Shown here: piece after piece, positions 1 through 7,298 of the stretch
How positions within the stretch are numbered: the first letter of the stretch is position 1
How the letters are laid out: each line of letters opens with the position of its first letter
From: an uncultured Bacteroidales bacterium
GTDB lineage: Bacteria > Bacteroidota > Bacteroidia > Bacteroidales > Bacteroidaceae
DNA length: 19,379 bases
Direction: 5' to 3'
Assembly: GCA_937906165.1 (NCBI GenBank)
Contig: CALCYA010000127.1
Location: 1-19,379 of the forward strand
Made by a program: the position numbers and the translations under genes
The notes under the pieces: model-generated
The model's input: the letters and a program-made list of their open reading frames with translations, nothing else
The model's database searches: none
Told to the model about the DNA's origin: nothing

Positions 1-93
1 ATTTTCGCTCTGTTACTCTCTTTTCCTAAATCACTCAACTTTTTGCTTAGCCCCCTAGAATTTGCCGGTGGGCCAAAATAGTACTAAAACACG

Positions 94-131
94 ATGTGGG
101 TGACCCAAAAAGTGAAATGGGTCACCCACAT
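94..131. repeat. Perfect 14-bp inverted repeat; possible operon-end hairpin
   Basis: The arms at 94-107 and 118-131 are exact reverse complements, separated by a 10-base A-rich loop. Each arm contains an 11-base palindrome with one central base (TGGGTGACCCA at 97-107, TGGGTCACCCA at 118-128). The element lies 30 bases beyond the stop codon of the Sel1-repeat gene. It could be that operon's terminator on the minus strand, but the sequence after it (CGTGTTTTAG) is a poor U-tract. Two palindromes 21 bp apart, centre to centre, would also suit a pair of protein-binding sites. The function is not settled by the sequence. The rest of 1-161 is AT-rich and shows no gene. Confidence 0.6.
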
Positions 132-161
132 ATCTACTTGCCGTAAGGCGTCACAGCCCTA

Positions 162-1061
162 CTATTTTTCCAGAATCAGTCGAGCCTCTTCGTTTCCCCT
201 ATCCGCAGCCAATTGGTACAGTCTGCGCGCGACCTTCTTGCTGCGCGATATGCCATGACCGTAGCGATAGCAATCGGCCAACACTTTTGTTCCTTCGTGG
301 TCTCCACTTGCGTGCAATGCCTTGGCCCACCATAATACTGCCCTGTCATTGCCCTCACGCAAGGCATCGTGCATAAGAAGCTTCTGAGAAGTGCGATGTC
401 CTTTCTTTGCAGCACTGTATATACAGTTATATCCTGTGCCCAACTCCTCATCCCTGTATTCAGGGTCATACTTGACAAGCTGGAGACCATATTCACATAG
501 ACCGTCCAAATCACCGGACAATGCAGAACGCTTAAACCACTTGAGCGCCTCCGCGGTATCTGCCGATACATATTTCCCGTTAAGATAGATATTGCCAAGC
601 GCATTCATAGCCTTGGTATTGCCCTGCTCTGCCGCACTCAAGAACCAATAGTAAGATGAGGAGTCGCACTGTTCTACATAAATGCCCAAAGCATACATTG
701 AACCGAGATGCTGCTGCGCCGTAGGCTCTCCCATGCCTGCAGCCTTGAGAAAATAGTTGAATGCCATCTCCGTATCCTGCCTGACACCGGTTCCGTTCAT
801 ACAGGCAATTCCCATATTCGTTATTGCAGGAGGATAATCATACTCAAGCAACTCACTGAAACAATCGACTGCCAGTGTGTAATATCCCATATTGTAATAT
901 GACATTGCCTCGGCATTCCTGCTGCGACAATATTCCATAGACGAGCCATTGAGCGTATCACATATTACATAGGCACTGCAATGCCCTGCACACATGGCAT
1001 CAGCACCACATGAAATGACAATGAGAAAGGAAAGAAATATACACCTGACAGAAGCCATCAT
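162..1061 (-). CDS. Exported Sel1-like (SLR/TPR) repeat protein, possible lipoprotein
   Basis: About 299 residues. The N terminus has a short basic region, a hydrophobic stretch and then VISC (residues 15-18), which fits a lipobox with lipidation at Cys18. Cleavage by signal peptidase I a little further on, after ADA, is an alternative. The mature N terminus is unusually cysteine-rich, with Cys at about 18, 24, 28, 34 and 45. About five to six Sel1-type repeats of roughly 36 residues follow, recognisable by the A..LG..Y..G and A..W...AA..G pattern. Sel1 repeats form alpha-solenoid scaffolds that bind other proteins, and no catalytic domain is visible. I chose the ATG at 1061 (another at 1058). 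It lies five bases after the EnvC-like gene's stop and is preceded by AGAGG. The in-frame ATG at 1082 would overlap that gene and put an acidic tail before the signal peptide. The gene is probably the last of the dut-led operon. The specific role is unknown. Confidence 0.85.
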   Translation of the reverse strand: MMASVRCIFLSFLIVISCGADAMCAGHCSAYVICDTLNGSSMEYCRSRNAEAMSYYNMGYYTLAVDCFSELLEYDYPPAITNMGIACMNGTGVRQDTEMAFNYFLKAAGMGEPTAQQHLGSMYALGIYVEQCDSSSYYWFLSAAEQGNTKAMNALGNIYLNGKYVSADTAEALKWFKRSALSGDLDGLCEYGLQLVKYDPEYRDEELGTGYNCIYSAAKKGHRTSQKLLMHDALREGNDRAVLWWAKALHASGDHEGTKVLADCYRYGHGISRSKKVARRLYQLAADRGNEEARLILEK

Positions 1062-1066
1062 ATCCT

Positions 1067-2359
1067 CTACATCTTGAGCCACTCGGCAGGGTTCAGTGTC
1101 TGCTTTTCCTTGCGCAGCTGGAACTGCATTCTTGGGGTTCCGGACTTGGCATCTATACCGATATCACCGATGATGTCACCGGCCTTCACTTTCTCACCGC
1201 CGCTGACACGCATATTCACTATATTACAGTACACGGATATATATTCACCGTGGCGAACAAGTACAAAGTGATAGCTGCCGTCATTGACAACTGCCGTAAC
1301 ACGGCCATCGAAGATGCAACGTGCCTGTGCACCCCTGCTACCCTCAAGGACCACTCCCTTGTTGTTTATCTGTACATTGCCCTTTCCCTCGATGACATTC
1401 TTTGTACCATATTCGTCAACAACAAGATATGGTCCTGTGATGGGTACAGGCATCTTTCTCTTGTTCTTGACAAATGAGCCTGTCATTTCGGCGACTCCTG
1501 CATCGTCGGCATAACTGCTGCTTTTCTTGGATGTCTCTTTACCGCCCGATGCGCTCTTGGCCGCATTTTTCTTTTTGCGGGCAGCTTCCTCGGCACGTTT
1601 TTTGGCCGCACGCTCCTCGGCAAGCACGCGCTCAATCTCGGCATCAATGCGCTTGTTGAGTTTGTTGAGCTCCTGCTGTTTCTTGTTAATCTCAGCTTTT
1701 ACCTTGCTCGACTGCTTCTTGAGTTTATCGAGTATACTGCGCTGCTCTTTGCCTAACTTTGCAAGGTCTGCACTTACAACCTCCTGTTCTTTGAGCGACT
1801 CGTCCTTCATTGCCTTGGTCGTCTCAAGTTCAGCTTTCTTCTCCTCAAGAATTGTTATCTGCCCCTGAAGGCTCTCGGCAAGACGACCATGGGCATCCAT
1901 ATACTCATTTGTATAACGATAACGGCGGATGAGTGTCTTGAAATCCTCGGATGACATGAGGAAGTGGAGTTTGTTGTTTGCCTTGCTGTATTTACGGGCA
2001 CGGCGCAAAGCCTCGGCATACTCGTCACGCGACTGTGCCACACGTTCCTCCTGCAATTTTATGTCAGCGTTTATCTGCTTTATCTCCTTGTCGAGTGTCT
2101 TTACCTCGTCCTTGAGAAGCGCAACAAGGGCTTTCTGGTCCTTTATCTGCGACTCAACTATGCGGAGGTTGCGTAACTGGCTGTTGACGTCCTGCTCGGC
2201 CGAAAGAAGGATTTTCTTCTTCTGCTCTATCTCGGTGCGCAATGCCGTTGCCTGACCGCGCATCTTCTTGATGGCAGCTGACTGCGCATACAGCGTCCCG
2301 CTACAGAAGAGAAGCGACAGCAGGGTGAATATCACTATTCTCATTATGCGTTCTTTCAT
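1067..2359 (-). CDS. EnvC-like coiled-coil protein with degenerate LytM/M23 domain
   Basis: About 430 residues from the ATG at 2359. A signal peptide ends at LYA|Q (residues 23-26). A long Lys/Glu/Leu-rich coiled coil runs to about residue 260, then an Ala/Lys/Ser-rich linker, then a LytM-type (peptidase M23) domain in the last 100 residues. This is the layout of EnvC, a periplasmic activator of the peptidoglycan amidases that split daughter cells. The zinc-binding residues of active M23 enzymes are missing. The usual HxH motif near the C terminus reads RMQFQ, and the upstream YxH-type position reads VYCNI. It is therefore probably a non-enzymatic activator or scaffold, as EnvC is. An in-frame GTG at 2383 overlaps the stop of the DUF4292 gene as GTGA and could allow coupled translation, but it would add eight residues before the signal peptide. 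ATG 2344 is a third possibility. Confidence 0.87.
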   Translation of the reverse strand: MKERIMRIVIFTLLSLLFCSGTLYAQSAAIKKMRGQATALRTEIEQKKKILLSAEQDVNSQLRNLRIVESQIKDQKALVALLKDEVKTLDKEIKQINADIKLQEERVAQSRDEYAEALRRARKYSKANNKLHFLMSSEDFKTLIRRYRYTNEYMDAHGRLAESLQGQITILEEKKAELETTKAMKDESLKEQEVVSADLAKLGKEQRSILDKLKKQSSKVKAEINKKQQELNKLNKRIDAEIERVLAEERAAKKRAEEAARKKKNAAKSASGGKETSKKSSSYADDAGVAEMTGSFVKNKRKMPVPITGPYLVVDEYGTKNVIEGKGNVQINNKGVVLEGSRGAQARCIFDGRVTAVVNDGSYHFVLVRHGEYISVYCNIVNMRVSGGEKVKAGDIIGDIGIDAKSGTPRMQFQLRKEKQTLNPAEWLKM

Positions 2360-2379
2360 AGGAAAATATCTATCAATTA

Positions 2380-3213
2380 TCACTCGGCACTGTTGCCTAC
2401 ACCATTCAATATAGCTTCAAGGCTCGCACGGCTATAGGCATCATTCACCCTCCTGGGCGAGAACTTGAACTCACTGCTCTTGAGACCGCTCATCCTGAGA
2501 AGAAGCGACGCTTCTGTATCCTCACCGTTGAACTGCAGTTCCACGAGCGACGGGAAAGCCACACCGTCAAAAGATGCAAAATCGCTATACCTGCACACAA
2601 GAGTACCGCCGTTGGCATAGTCACCCTCGCATCTTACAAGATTGCCTGTACGTTTCTCGATGGTAAAACTGTACACGTTTGGATGCTGCCTTGATGTTAT
2701 CAGGGTTATATACTCACCACTGTCCAGAGATGCCATACCTGTCAACGCCTCGCGTACGGGACGGCCATCGGGCGAGAATACGGCATTGAGAAGAAGTGCC
2801 TCCAGGATATCATACCCGGTACCAGTCTGTTGCAGGAACGGAACACCGCTGTAGGGCGCATCGGCATATATCTTGTCTATCTTGTAGATGAAACGTACTG
2901 CATGCGGAAGGAACTCGAAGCAGGCAGCCTCCATGAGGCCCATAGCTGTTGCACTTATCTGCGCGCCTTCACCGCGCTTAAGACGCAACTTACCCTTTGC
3001 AGTTGCCGACTCTCCATCTACCGTTGCTGTCATACGCACATTGGCCGATAGACACTCCACATTCCTGTTCAGCGACGGTAAGGCAGACAATGCAGCAACA
3101 GTTGCACCTTCCACCTGGCTCTCTTTGACAAATCCCTTAGGAGCCGTGCAACCCGCAAGGAGCAACACCGCAGCCATAAGCGTTGGAAAGATAATCTTAC
3201 TTGCTGTGCGCAT
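2380..3213 (-). CDS. DUF4292 family lipoprotein, probable LolA/LolB-like fold
   Basis: 277 residues. The N terminus is a lipoprotein signal peptide with the lipobox LLAGC and lipidation at Cys22. The remainder, about residues 40-260, has the alternating strand pattern of the Bacteroidota DUF4292 family. A recognisable piece is KGKLRLKRGEGAQIS followed by MGLMEAACFEFLP, comparable to the part of LolA/LolB proteins where the beta sheet meets a 'lG.e...' segment. From general knowledge this family is grouped with lipoprotein-carrier folds that bind lipid or acyl chains. A role in outer-membrane lipoprotein or lipid handling is inferred, not shown. It overlaps the upstream TPR gene by 17 bases and its stop overlaps a possible GTG start of the EnvC-like gene, so the three are probably co-translated. 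The ATG at 3213 places the lipobox at the usual distance from the start. Confidence 0.85.
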   Translation of the reverse strand: MRTASKIIFPTLMAAVLLLAGCTAPKGFVKESQVEGATVAALSALPSLNRNVECLSANVRMTATVDGESATAKGKLRLKRGEGAQISATAMGLMEAACFEFLPHAVRFIYKIDKIYADAPYSGVPFLQQTGTGYDILEALLLNAVFSPDGRPVREALTGMASLDSGEYITLITSRQHPNVYSFTIEKRTGNLVRCEGDYANGGTLVCRYSDFASFDGVAFPSLVELQFNGEDTEASLLLRMSGLKSSEFKFSPRRVNDAYSRASLEAILNGVGNSAE

Positions 3214-4924
3214 TGGGATAATATTTACGTCTCTTTATCTTCTTTTTCAGTATCTTGGAATCATCGCCGGCCTTTTGCGCCAGAACCCAATACTCGACAG
3301 CACGGTCAATATCGCCGCACTTTGCAAAGATATCGCCGCAGTGGTGGTACTCGACTGCACTCATATCGGCATTGAGTTTTATAAGTTTATCGGCGTATGC
3401 CTTGGCCTCCTCGTATCTCTCAAGGCTGAAGAGCAGCCATGCATAGGTATCTACATATATTGCATTGTCGGGCTCCTCTTCAATGGTCTTCGCGCTCATC
3501 TCCAGAGCCCGCTCAAGGTCCTTGCCCTCAAGGGCAAGATAGTAGGCATAGTTATTGAGCACGCCAATGTCCGATGGATTGTAAAGCAATGCAGAGTCAT
3601 AGGCTACAGTACATTTGTCAAGATCATCGAGTTCATGATAAATCTCGCCCAACAACGAAAACACTGTCGCCACAATCTCGGTAGAGCTCTCCTCATTGCG
3701 GCGTTCAAGGCCTTGCTCAAGAATTGCAGCAGCCTCGGACTTACGCTCAAGCAGGTAGGTAGCCATACCTTTGTAGTAGTAGAGTTCAAGCATGTCGGGG
3801 ATATAAAGTATTGCATTGTCACAATGAGTGATTACTCCCTCACGGTCATTGCTTTCGATGGCATAGACAAGGAGCTGCAACATTGCCGAGCGGTTCTCGG
3901 GATCCATTGAAATGATCCTGTTGAGGACCGGTATAATGGTATCGGCCGGTTCCTTGCGGTAAAGAAGATACTGCACATATACCTCGGAAATCTCAAGAGT
4001 ATCATACGGCAGTTCCATAAGCTCTTGAAGGAAGGCCTTTGAGTAAGCTGAATCGGTTTTCTCCTTATACCCTACATAGTCAAGCAATGTAGAGATGCGC
4101 TGGTCGGTATCGACTTTCTCGCTCTTGATGAGACGCTCTACAGTAGCACAATAGAGCGAGTCCCTGTCGGTTATGAGATAAAGGTTACTCAATGATGACA
4201 TTGAATAGGTGTCGGTGGAATCGCTTGCTATTGCCTGACGGTAGACTTTCTCGGCATTGTCGGTGTCACCGAAGAGAACATATACATCGCCCAACAGCGA
4301 GTTGTACTGTATATTGTGAGGGAAATCCCTCTGCATCTGACGTACGGCCTCCAACGCACGCGTGCTGTCCTGCATCTGAAGGAAGAGGTTCGCACGGTGT
4401 ATAGAAATGACTTCGTTCTTACCCTCAACCTTCTCGAGCTTGTCGAGCACGGCCACAGCCTTCTCCTGCTCACCCTCCTCGCTATAAAGTGAATAGAGTG
4501 ACATATATATATCGCTCTTGGGTCCATCACCCCGCAGCATCTTCTCGTAGAGGGCTATCGCCGATTTCTTGTCGTTGACCTTTCCATAGTAGTTCACGAG
4601 AGCCTCGCTGTATTTCCTATTGTCAGGTTCTTTTGCCACGATATACTCCAACATATCGTGGGCAATGGAATCCTTGCCAAGGAAAAGATAGAATGCCGAC
4701 AGGTCGTAAAGTACTGCTGAAGATTCGGGTGCCAAGGCACGGCAATGCTCAAGCATCTCGAAACAGGCATCAATGCTGTCCTGTTCGAGCAAAGACACAG
4801 CCTGCAGATAGAAATAATCCACGGCGCGCTCATGAGCATCGCTGTCTACGGTCACCTGTGCACGCGACGTACCCGCACACAGCAAACCTGCAAGGAGTAT
4901 CATATATGCAACAAATATTCTCAT
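3197..4924 (-). CDS. Secreted tetratricopeptide-repeat (TPR) protein
   Basis: About 575 residues. The signal peptide MRIFVAYMILLAGLL...SRA|Q is cleaved near residue 22. There is no lipobox, so it is predicted to be periplasmic. The rest is a series of degenerate TPR helices, clear around residues 70-200 (for example AVLYDLSAFYLFLGKDS and SDIYMSLYSLYSEEGEQ) and again in the last 120 residues (NNYAYYLALEGKDLERALE, DTYAWLLFSLERYEEA). The C terminus is basic (KKKIKRRKYYPNAHSK). It has no enzyme motif and probably acts as a protein-binding scaffold. I chose the ATG at 4924, 22 bases after the dut stop and preceded by GGCAGGT. The open frame extends to 5029, but that extension lies inside dut and would place 35 unrelated residues before the signal peptide. 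It is followed with a 17-base overlap by the DUF4292 lipoprotein, a pairing common in Bacteroidota. Confidence 0.87.
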   Translation of the reverse strand: MRIFVAYMILLAGLLCAGTSRAQVTVDSDAHERAVDYFYLQAVSLLEQDSIDACFEMLEHCRALAPESSAVLYDLSAFYLFLGKDSIAHDMLEYIVAKEPDNRKYSEALVNYYGKVNDKKSAIALYEKMLRGDGPKSDIYMSLYSLYSEEGEQEKAVAVLDKLEKVEGKNEVISIHRANLFLQMQDSTRALEAVRQMQRDFPHNIQYNSLLGDVYVLFGDTDNAEKVYRQAIASDSTDTYSMSSLSNLYLITDRDSLYCATVERLIKSEKVDTDQRISTLLDYVGYKEKTDSAYSKAFLQELMELPYDTLEISEVYVQYLLYRKEPADTIIPVLNRIISMDPENRSAMLQLLVYAIESNDREGVITHCDNAILYIPDMLELYYYKGMATYLLERKSEAAAILEQGLERRNEESSTEIVATVFSLLGEIYHELDDLDKCTVAYDSALLYNPSDIGVLNNYAYYLALEGKDLERALEMSAKTIEEEPDNAIYVDTYAWLLFSLERYEEAKAYADKLIKLNADMSAVEYHHCGDIFAKCGDIDRAVEYWVLAQKAGDDSKILKKKIKRRKYYPNAHSK

Positions 4925-4946
4925 ACCTGCCCCGAAATTGAAAAAA

Positions 4947-5378
4947 TCACACACCTGTGTGCCCGAAGCCGCCGGCGCCACGCTCTGTATCACCCAGAAC
5001 CTCGACCTCGCACCACTCCACCTGTTCATGACGGGCTATCACCATCTGTGCAATGCGCTCGCCATCGGCTATCACGAAAGGTTCGTTTGACAGGTTCACC
5101 AATATCACACAAACCTCACCACGATAGTCTGCATCAATTGTACCCGGAGAGTTTAGGACTGTAATGCCTTTCTTAATGGCAAGGCCGCTACGCGGACGCA
5201 CCTGCGCTTCATAACCTGCAGGAAGTGCCATAAAGAGACCTGTGGGCACAAGAGCACGCTGCAACGGCTGCAATTCTATCGGTTCGTCGATGTTTGCCCT
5301 GAGGTCCATGCCTGCAGACAGACCGGTAGCATAGGCCGGCAACTGATGCTTTGACTTGTTTATTATCTCTACTTTCAT
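4947..5378 (-). CDS. dut: Deoxyuridine 5'-triphosphate nucleotidohydrolase (dUTPase)
   Basis: 143 residues, the normal length for the trimeric dUTPase family. It hydrolyses dUTP to dUMP and pyrophosphate, keeping uracil out of DNA and supplying dUMP for thymidylate synthesis. All five conserved motifs are visible: AGMDLRA (22-28), RPRSGLA (61-67), GTIDADYRGE (79-88) with the catalytic aspartate, GERIAQMVI (106-114), and the flexible C-terminal arm RGAGGFGHTG (133-142). The last usually reads GFGSTG, so His replaces Ser here, a minor variation. It appears to be the first gene of the envelope-protein run that follows. The start codon lies only about 20 bases after the U-tract of the preceding terminator. 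I see no clear TAnnTTTG promoter in that space. Confidence 0.97.
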   Translation of the reverse strand: MKVEIINKSKHQLPAYATGLSAGMDLRANIDEPIELQPLQRALVPTGLFMALPAGYEAQVRPRSGLAIKKGITVLNSPGTIDADYRGEVCVILVNLSNEPFVIADGERIAQMVIARHEQVEWCEVEVLGDTERGAGGFGHTGV

Positions 5379-5398
5379 AGTATGTTCTTTATATTATA

Positions 5399-5434
5399 AA
5401 TAAAAACTCCGGGACCCAACGAATGTTCCCGGAG
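5399..5434 (-). terminator. Intrinsic terminator after glsB
   Basis: On the minus strand an 8-bp stem, CTCCGGGA (5434-5427) with TCCCGGAG (5414-5407), encloses a 12-base loop and is followed directly by TTTTTATT. This is a canonical Rho-independent terminator, located 17 bases after the glsB stop codon and about 20 bases before the dut start. Confidence 0.9.
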
Positions 5435-5450
5435 CCCTGTATTACTCGCT

Positions 5451-6449
5451 TCAATTGTTGTCGCTCGGGATATAAAAGACCTTGTTGGCACCTGATGTCA
5501 ACTTTATTAGGTCGGGATTTTCCTTTGCAAAAGATTCTATGTAACGCATTCTCTTGTCGTCGCGCAACTCGTCCACTGCGATGAGAAGACCGGTCTCCTC
5601 AACATTGCCGAACTCCACATTTACGGCAGTACCGAATATCTTCATTGTCGGTGACAGGCCCATATAGGCATTTACCATCGGTGGTATCGCGAGGCCGAAC
5701 TTGTGTACCTCCTGCTTCAGGGTGCGGTAATCCTCATTGAAGTTATCCTTGCAGAACAACGCTTCCAACTCGGCCTCGTCAGTCTCTATACGCAATGGAG
5801 TCACCGGAGTTACAAGCGCATCCTCATCGGGGAAATGCTTGTTGAGGAAATACAGTATCATGTCACGCGCCTTGGTGAGGTACGAAGGATACATTGTGAC
5901 CTTACCGAAGAGGTACTTGACGTCGGGAATCACGACAGTGAGTGCCCCAAGACCGTCCCATAGGTTGTCGAGCGCGAAGAGGCTCTTTGAGCCCATGCGT
6001 GTAGACTGGTATTCGAGTGCCACGAACGCACGGCCGAGTTCCACTGTGTAAGGAAGGACCTCGTTGAAGAACTTGTCGGAGAAATGGAACATTCCGTGGG
6101 CTGTTGCCATACGGGGCTCGCCATTCTCATCAAAACGCACCTCTTTGCCCCATAAGAAACGATAACCGCCGATGATGTCATCGCACTCAGGATTCCATAC
6201 GATAAGTTGCTTATATGGAACCTCCATTGTATCGAACTCGTCGATATCCATTGACTTACCTGTACCGCCACCGGCAGCACGGAAAGCAATCTCGCGCAGA
6301 CGTCCTATCTCGCGCATCACATTAGGCGCATCAAACGCTGTGACAATATATATCTCGTTGTCGCTGCGGTGAGTAAAGCGTAGTCGCTTCTCCTCTGTAA
6401 GTTCTGCTTTCAGTAGTTCCTTAGGAACCGGAGCAATAATCTCTTCCAT
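5451..6449 (-). CDS. glsB: Glycine N-acyltransferase (GNAT-like), glycine-lipid synthesis
   Basis: 332 residues, cytosolic or membrane-associated, with an acetyltransferase (GNAT/OlsB-like, 'hemolysin'-type) fold. Visible landmarks are RAAGGGTGK (58-65), the acidic DIDEFD (68-73), and GGYRF (94-98) in the central strand. These match the Bacteroidota N-acyltransferase that transfers a 3-hydroxy fatty acyl group from acyl-ACP to the amino group of glycine. The product is an N-acylglycine (commendamide-type lyso-glycine lipid), as established for Bacteroides thetaiotaomicron GlsB. The gene lies 18 bases after a PlsC-like acyltransferase, the same pairing as GlsA/GlsB. That context supports the glycine-lipid assignment over a generic GNAT or an ornithine-lipid enzyme. 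Specificity for glycine cannot be read from sequence alone. A strong terminator follows. Confidence 0.8.
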   Translation of the reverse strand: MEEIIAPVPKELLKAELTEEKRLRFTHRSDNEIYIVTAFDAPNVMREIGRLREIAFRAAGGGTGKSMDIDEFDTMEVPYKQLIVWNPECDDIIGGYRFLWGKEVRFDENGEPRMATAHGMFHFSDKFFNEVLPYTVELGRAFVALEYQSTRMGSKSLFALDNLWDGLGALTVVIPDVKYLFGKVTMYPSYLTKARDMILYFLNKHFPDEDALVTPVTPLRIETDEAELEALFCKDNFNEDYRTLKQEVHKFGLAIPPMVNAYMGLSPTMKIFGTAVNVEFGNVEETGLLIAVDELRDDKRMRYIESFAKENPDLIKLTSGANKVFYIPSDNN

Positions 6450-6467
6450 ATCGTGTTTGTTGTGTTT

Positions 6468-7280
6468 CTATAATGTGTAAACGGCATCCTTGACATACTG
6501 CGCCCACTCGGCAGGTGTCTTTGTCCTGTCGAAAGTCTGCCAGGGGATAGGCTTGCCTATCGTAACCTTGAACTTCTTGTCCCTGTTCTTGAACATCTCG
6601 TCGCTGAGGTACAGCATCGCAATGTTGAACTTTATGCCCAACATCTTGTTTATGTTTGCAAGACGGTAGAAGAACTTTGAGTTCTCACCCTCGAAATGGA
6701 TGGGAACAATATCGCGTTTTGTCTGTACGCTCTTTGTGATGAAGGTCTTTTTCCAGTCGATGTCACGTATGACGCCTTTTGTCTTGCGTGAGCAGAGACC
6801 TGCCGGGAACATCACTATGTGGTTGTCGCTCTCGAAGGCTGTATTGACCTGCTGGGGGAAGTTGCGTGCCTGCTTGCCGGTCTTGTTTATGGGCACCCAG
6901 AACTCGGCAAGATGAGGTATATTCATCAGGAGGTCGTTCACAAGGAACTTTATCTTACCCTGATAATGGGGACCGAGGATATACGCCAACCCCAGACCGT
7001 CCTGCGCTCCAAGAGGGTGGTTACTGACAAATGTACATAGACCATCCTTGGGAAGGTTCTCAAGACCGTTGACCTCGAATGTATTGTTGAAATACTCCAT
7101 AAAGGAGTTCACGAAATCGAGACCGCGCTTCTCATTGTTTTCACGCAAGAAACAGTTCACTTCATCCTGATGGACTATCTTCTTGAGATAAGATACAAGG
7201 AAACCGGGCACATAGCGCGCTTTCTTTCCGGCTTTGGCAGCCAATATCTTTTCGACATCTATTTGCAATACCTCACTCAT
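6468..7280 (-). CDS. glsA: PlsC-like O-acyltransferase, glycine-lipid synthesis
   Basis: 270 residues from the ATG at 7280. It is a lysophospholipid-acyltransferase-type (LPLAT/PlsC) enzyme. The active-site block is SNHPLGAQDG, with His88 and Asp94, and the acyl-acceptor block is FPAGLCSR (158-165). PlsC enzymes normally have four residues between His and Asp; here there are five. Paired with the GNAT gene downstream, it is best explained as GlsA, which adds a second fatty acid to the 3-hydroxyl of N-acylglycine to make the mature diacylated glycine lipid of Bacteroidota membranes. The open frame continues upstream to an ATG at 7403, but a Bacteroides-type promoter sits inside that extension and the extra residues do not resemble the family, so 7280 is preferred. 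A general lysophospholipid acyltransferase remains an alternative. Confidence 0.8.
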   Translation of the reverse strand: MSEVLQIDVEKILAAKAGKKARYVPGFLVSYLKKIVHQDEVNCFLRENNEKRGLDFVNSFMEYFNNTFEVNGLENLPKDGLCTFVSNHPLGAQDGLGLAYILGPHYQGKIKFLVNDLLMNIPHLAEFWVPINKTGKQARNFPQQVNTAFESDNHIVMFPAGLCSRKTKGVIRDIDWKKTFITKSVQTKRDIVPIHFEGENSKFFYRLANINKMLGIKFNIAMLYLSDEMFKNRDKKFKVTIGKPIPWQTFDRTKTPAEWAQYVKDAVYTL

Positions 7281-7298
7281 TGCCTGATATATTTGAGA

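Noticed and set aside
2888..3910. Long plus-strand open frame (340 codons) opposite the TPR and DUF4292 genes
   Set aside because: It is antisense to two genes with clear signal peptides and family features, spans their junction, and resembles no known protein. It is a shadow of codon bias.
4925..5029. N-terminal extension of the TPR protein into dut
   Set aside because: The 35 residues are the dut C-terminal sequence in another frame, and the signal peptide begins at the ATG at 4924.
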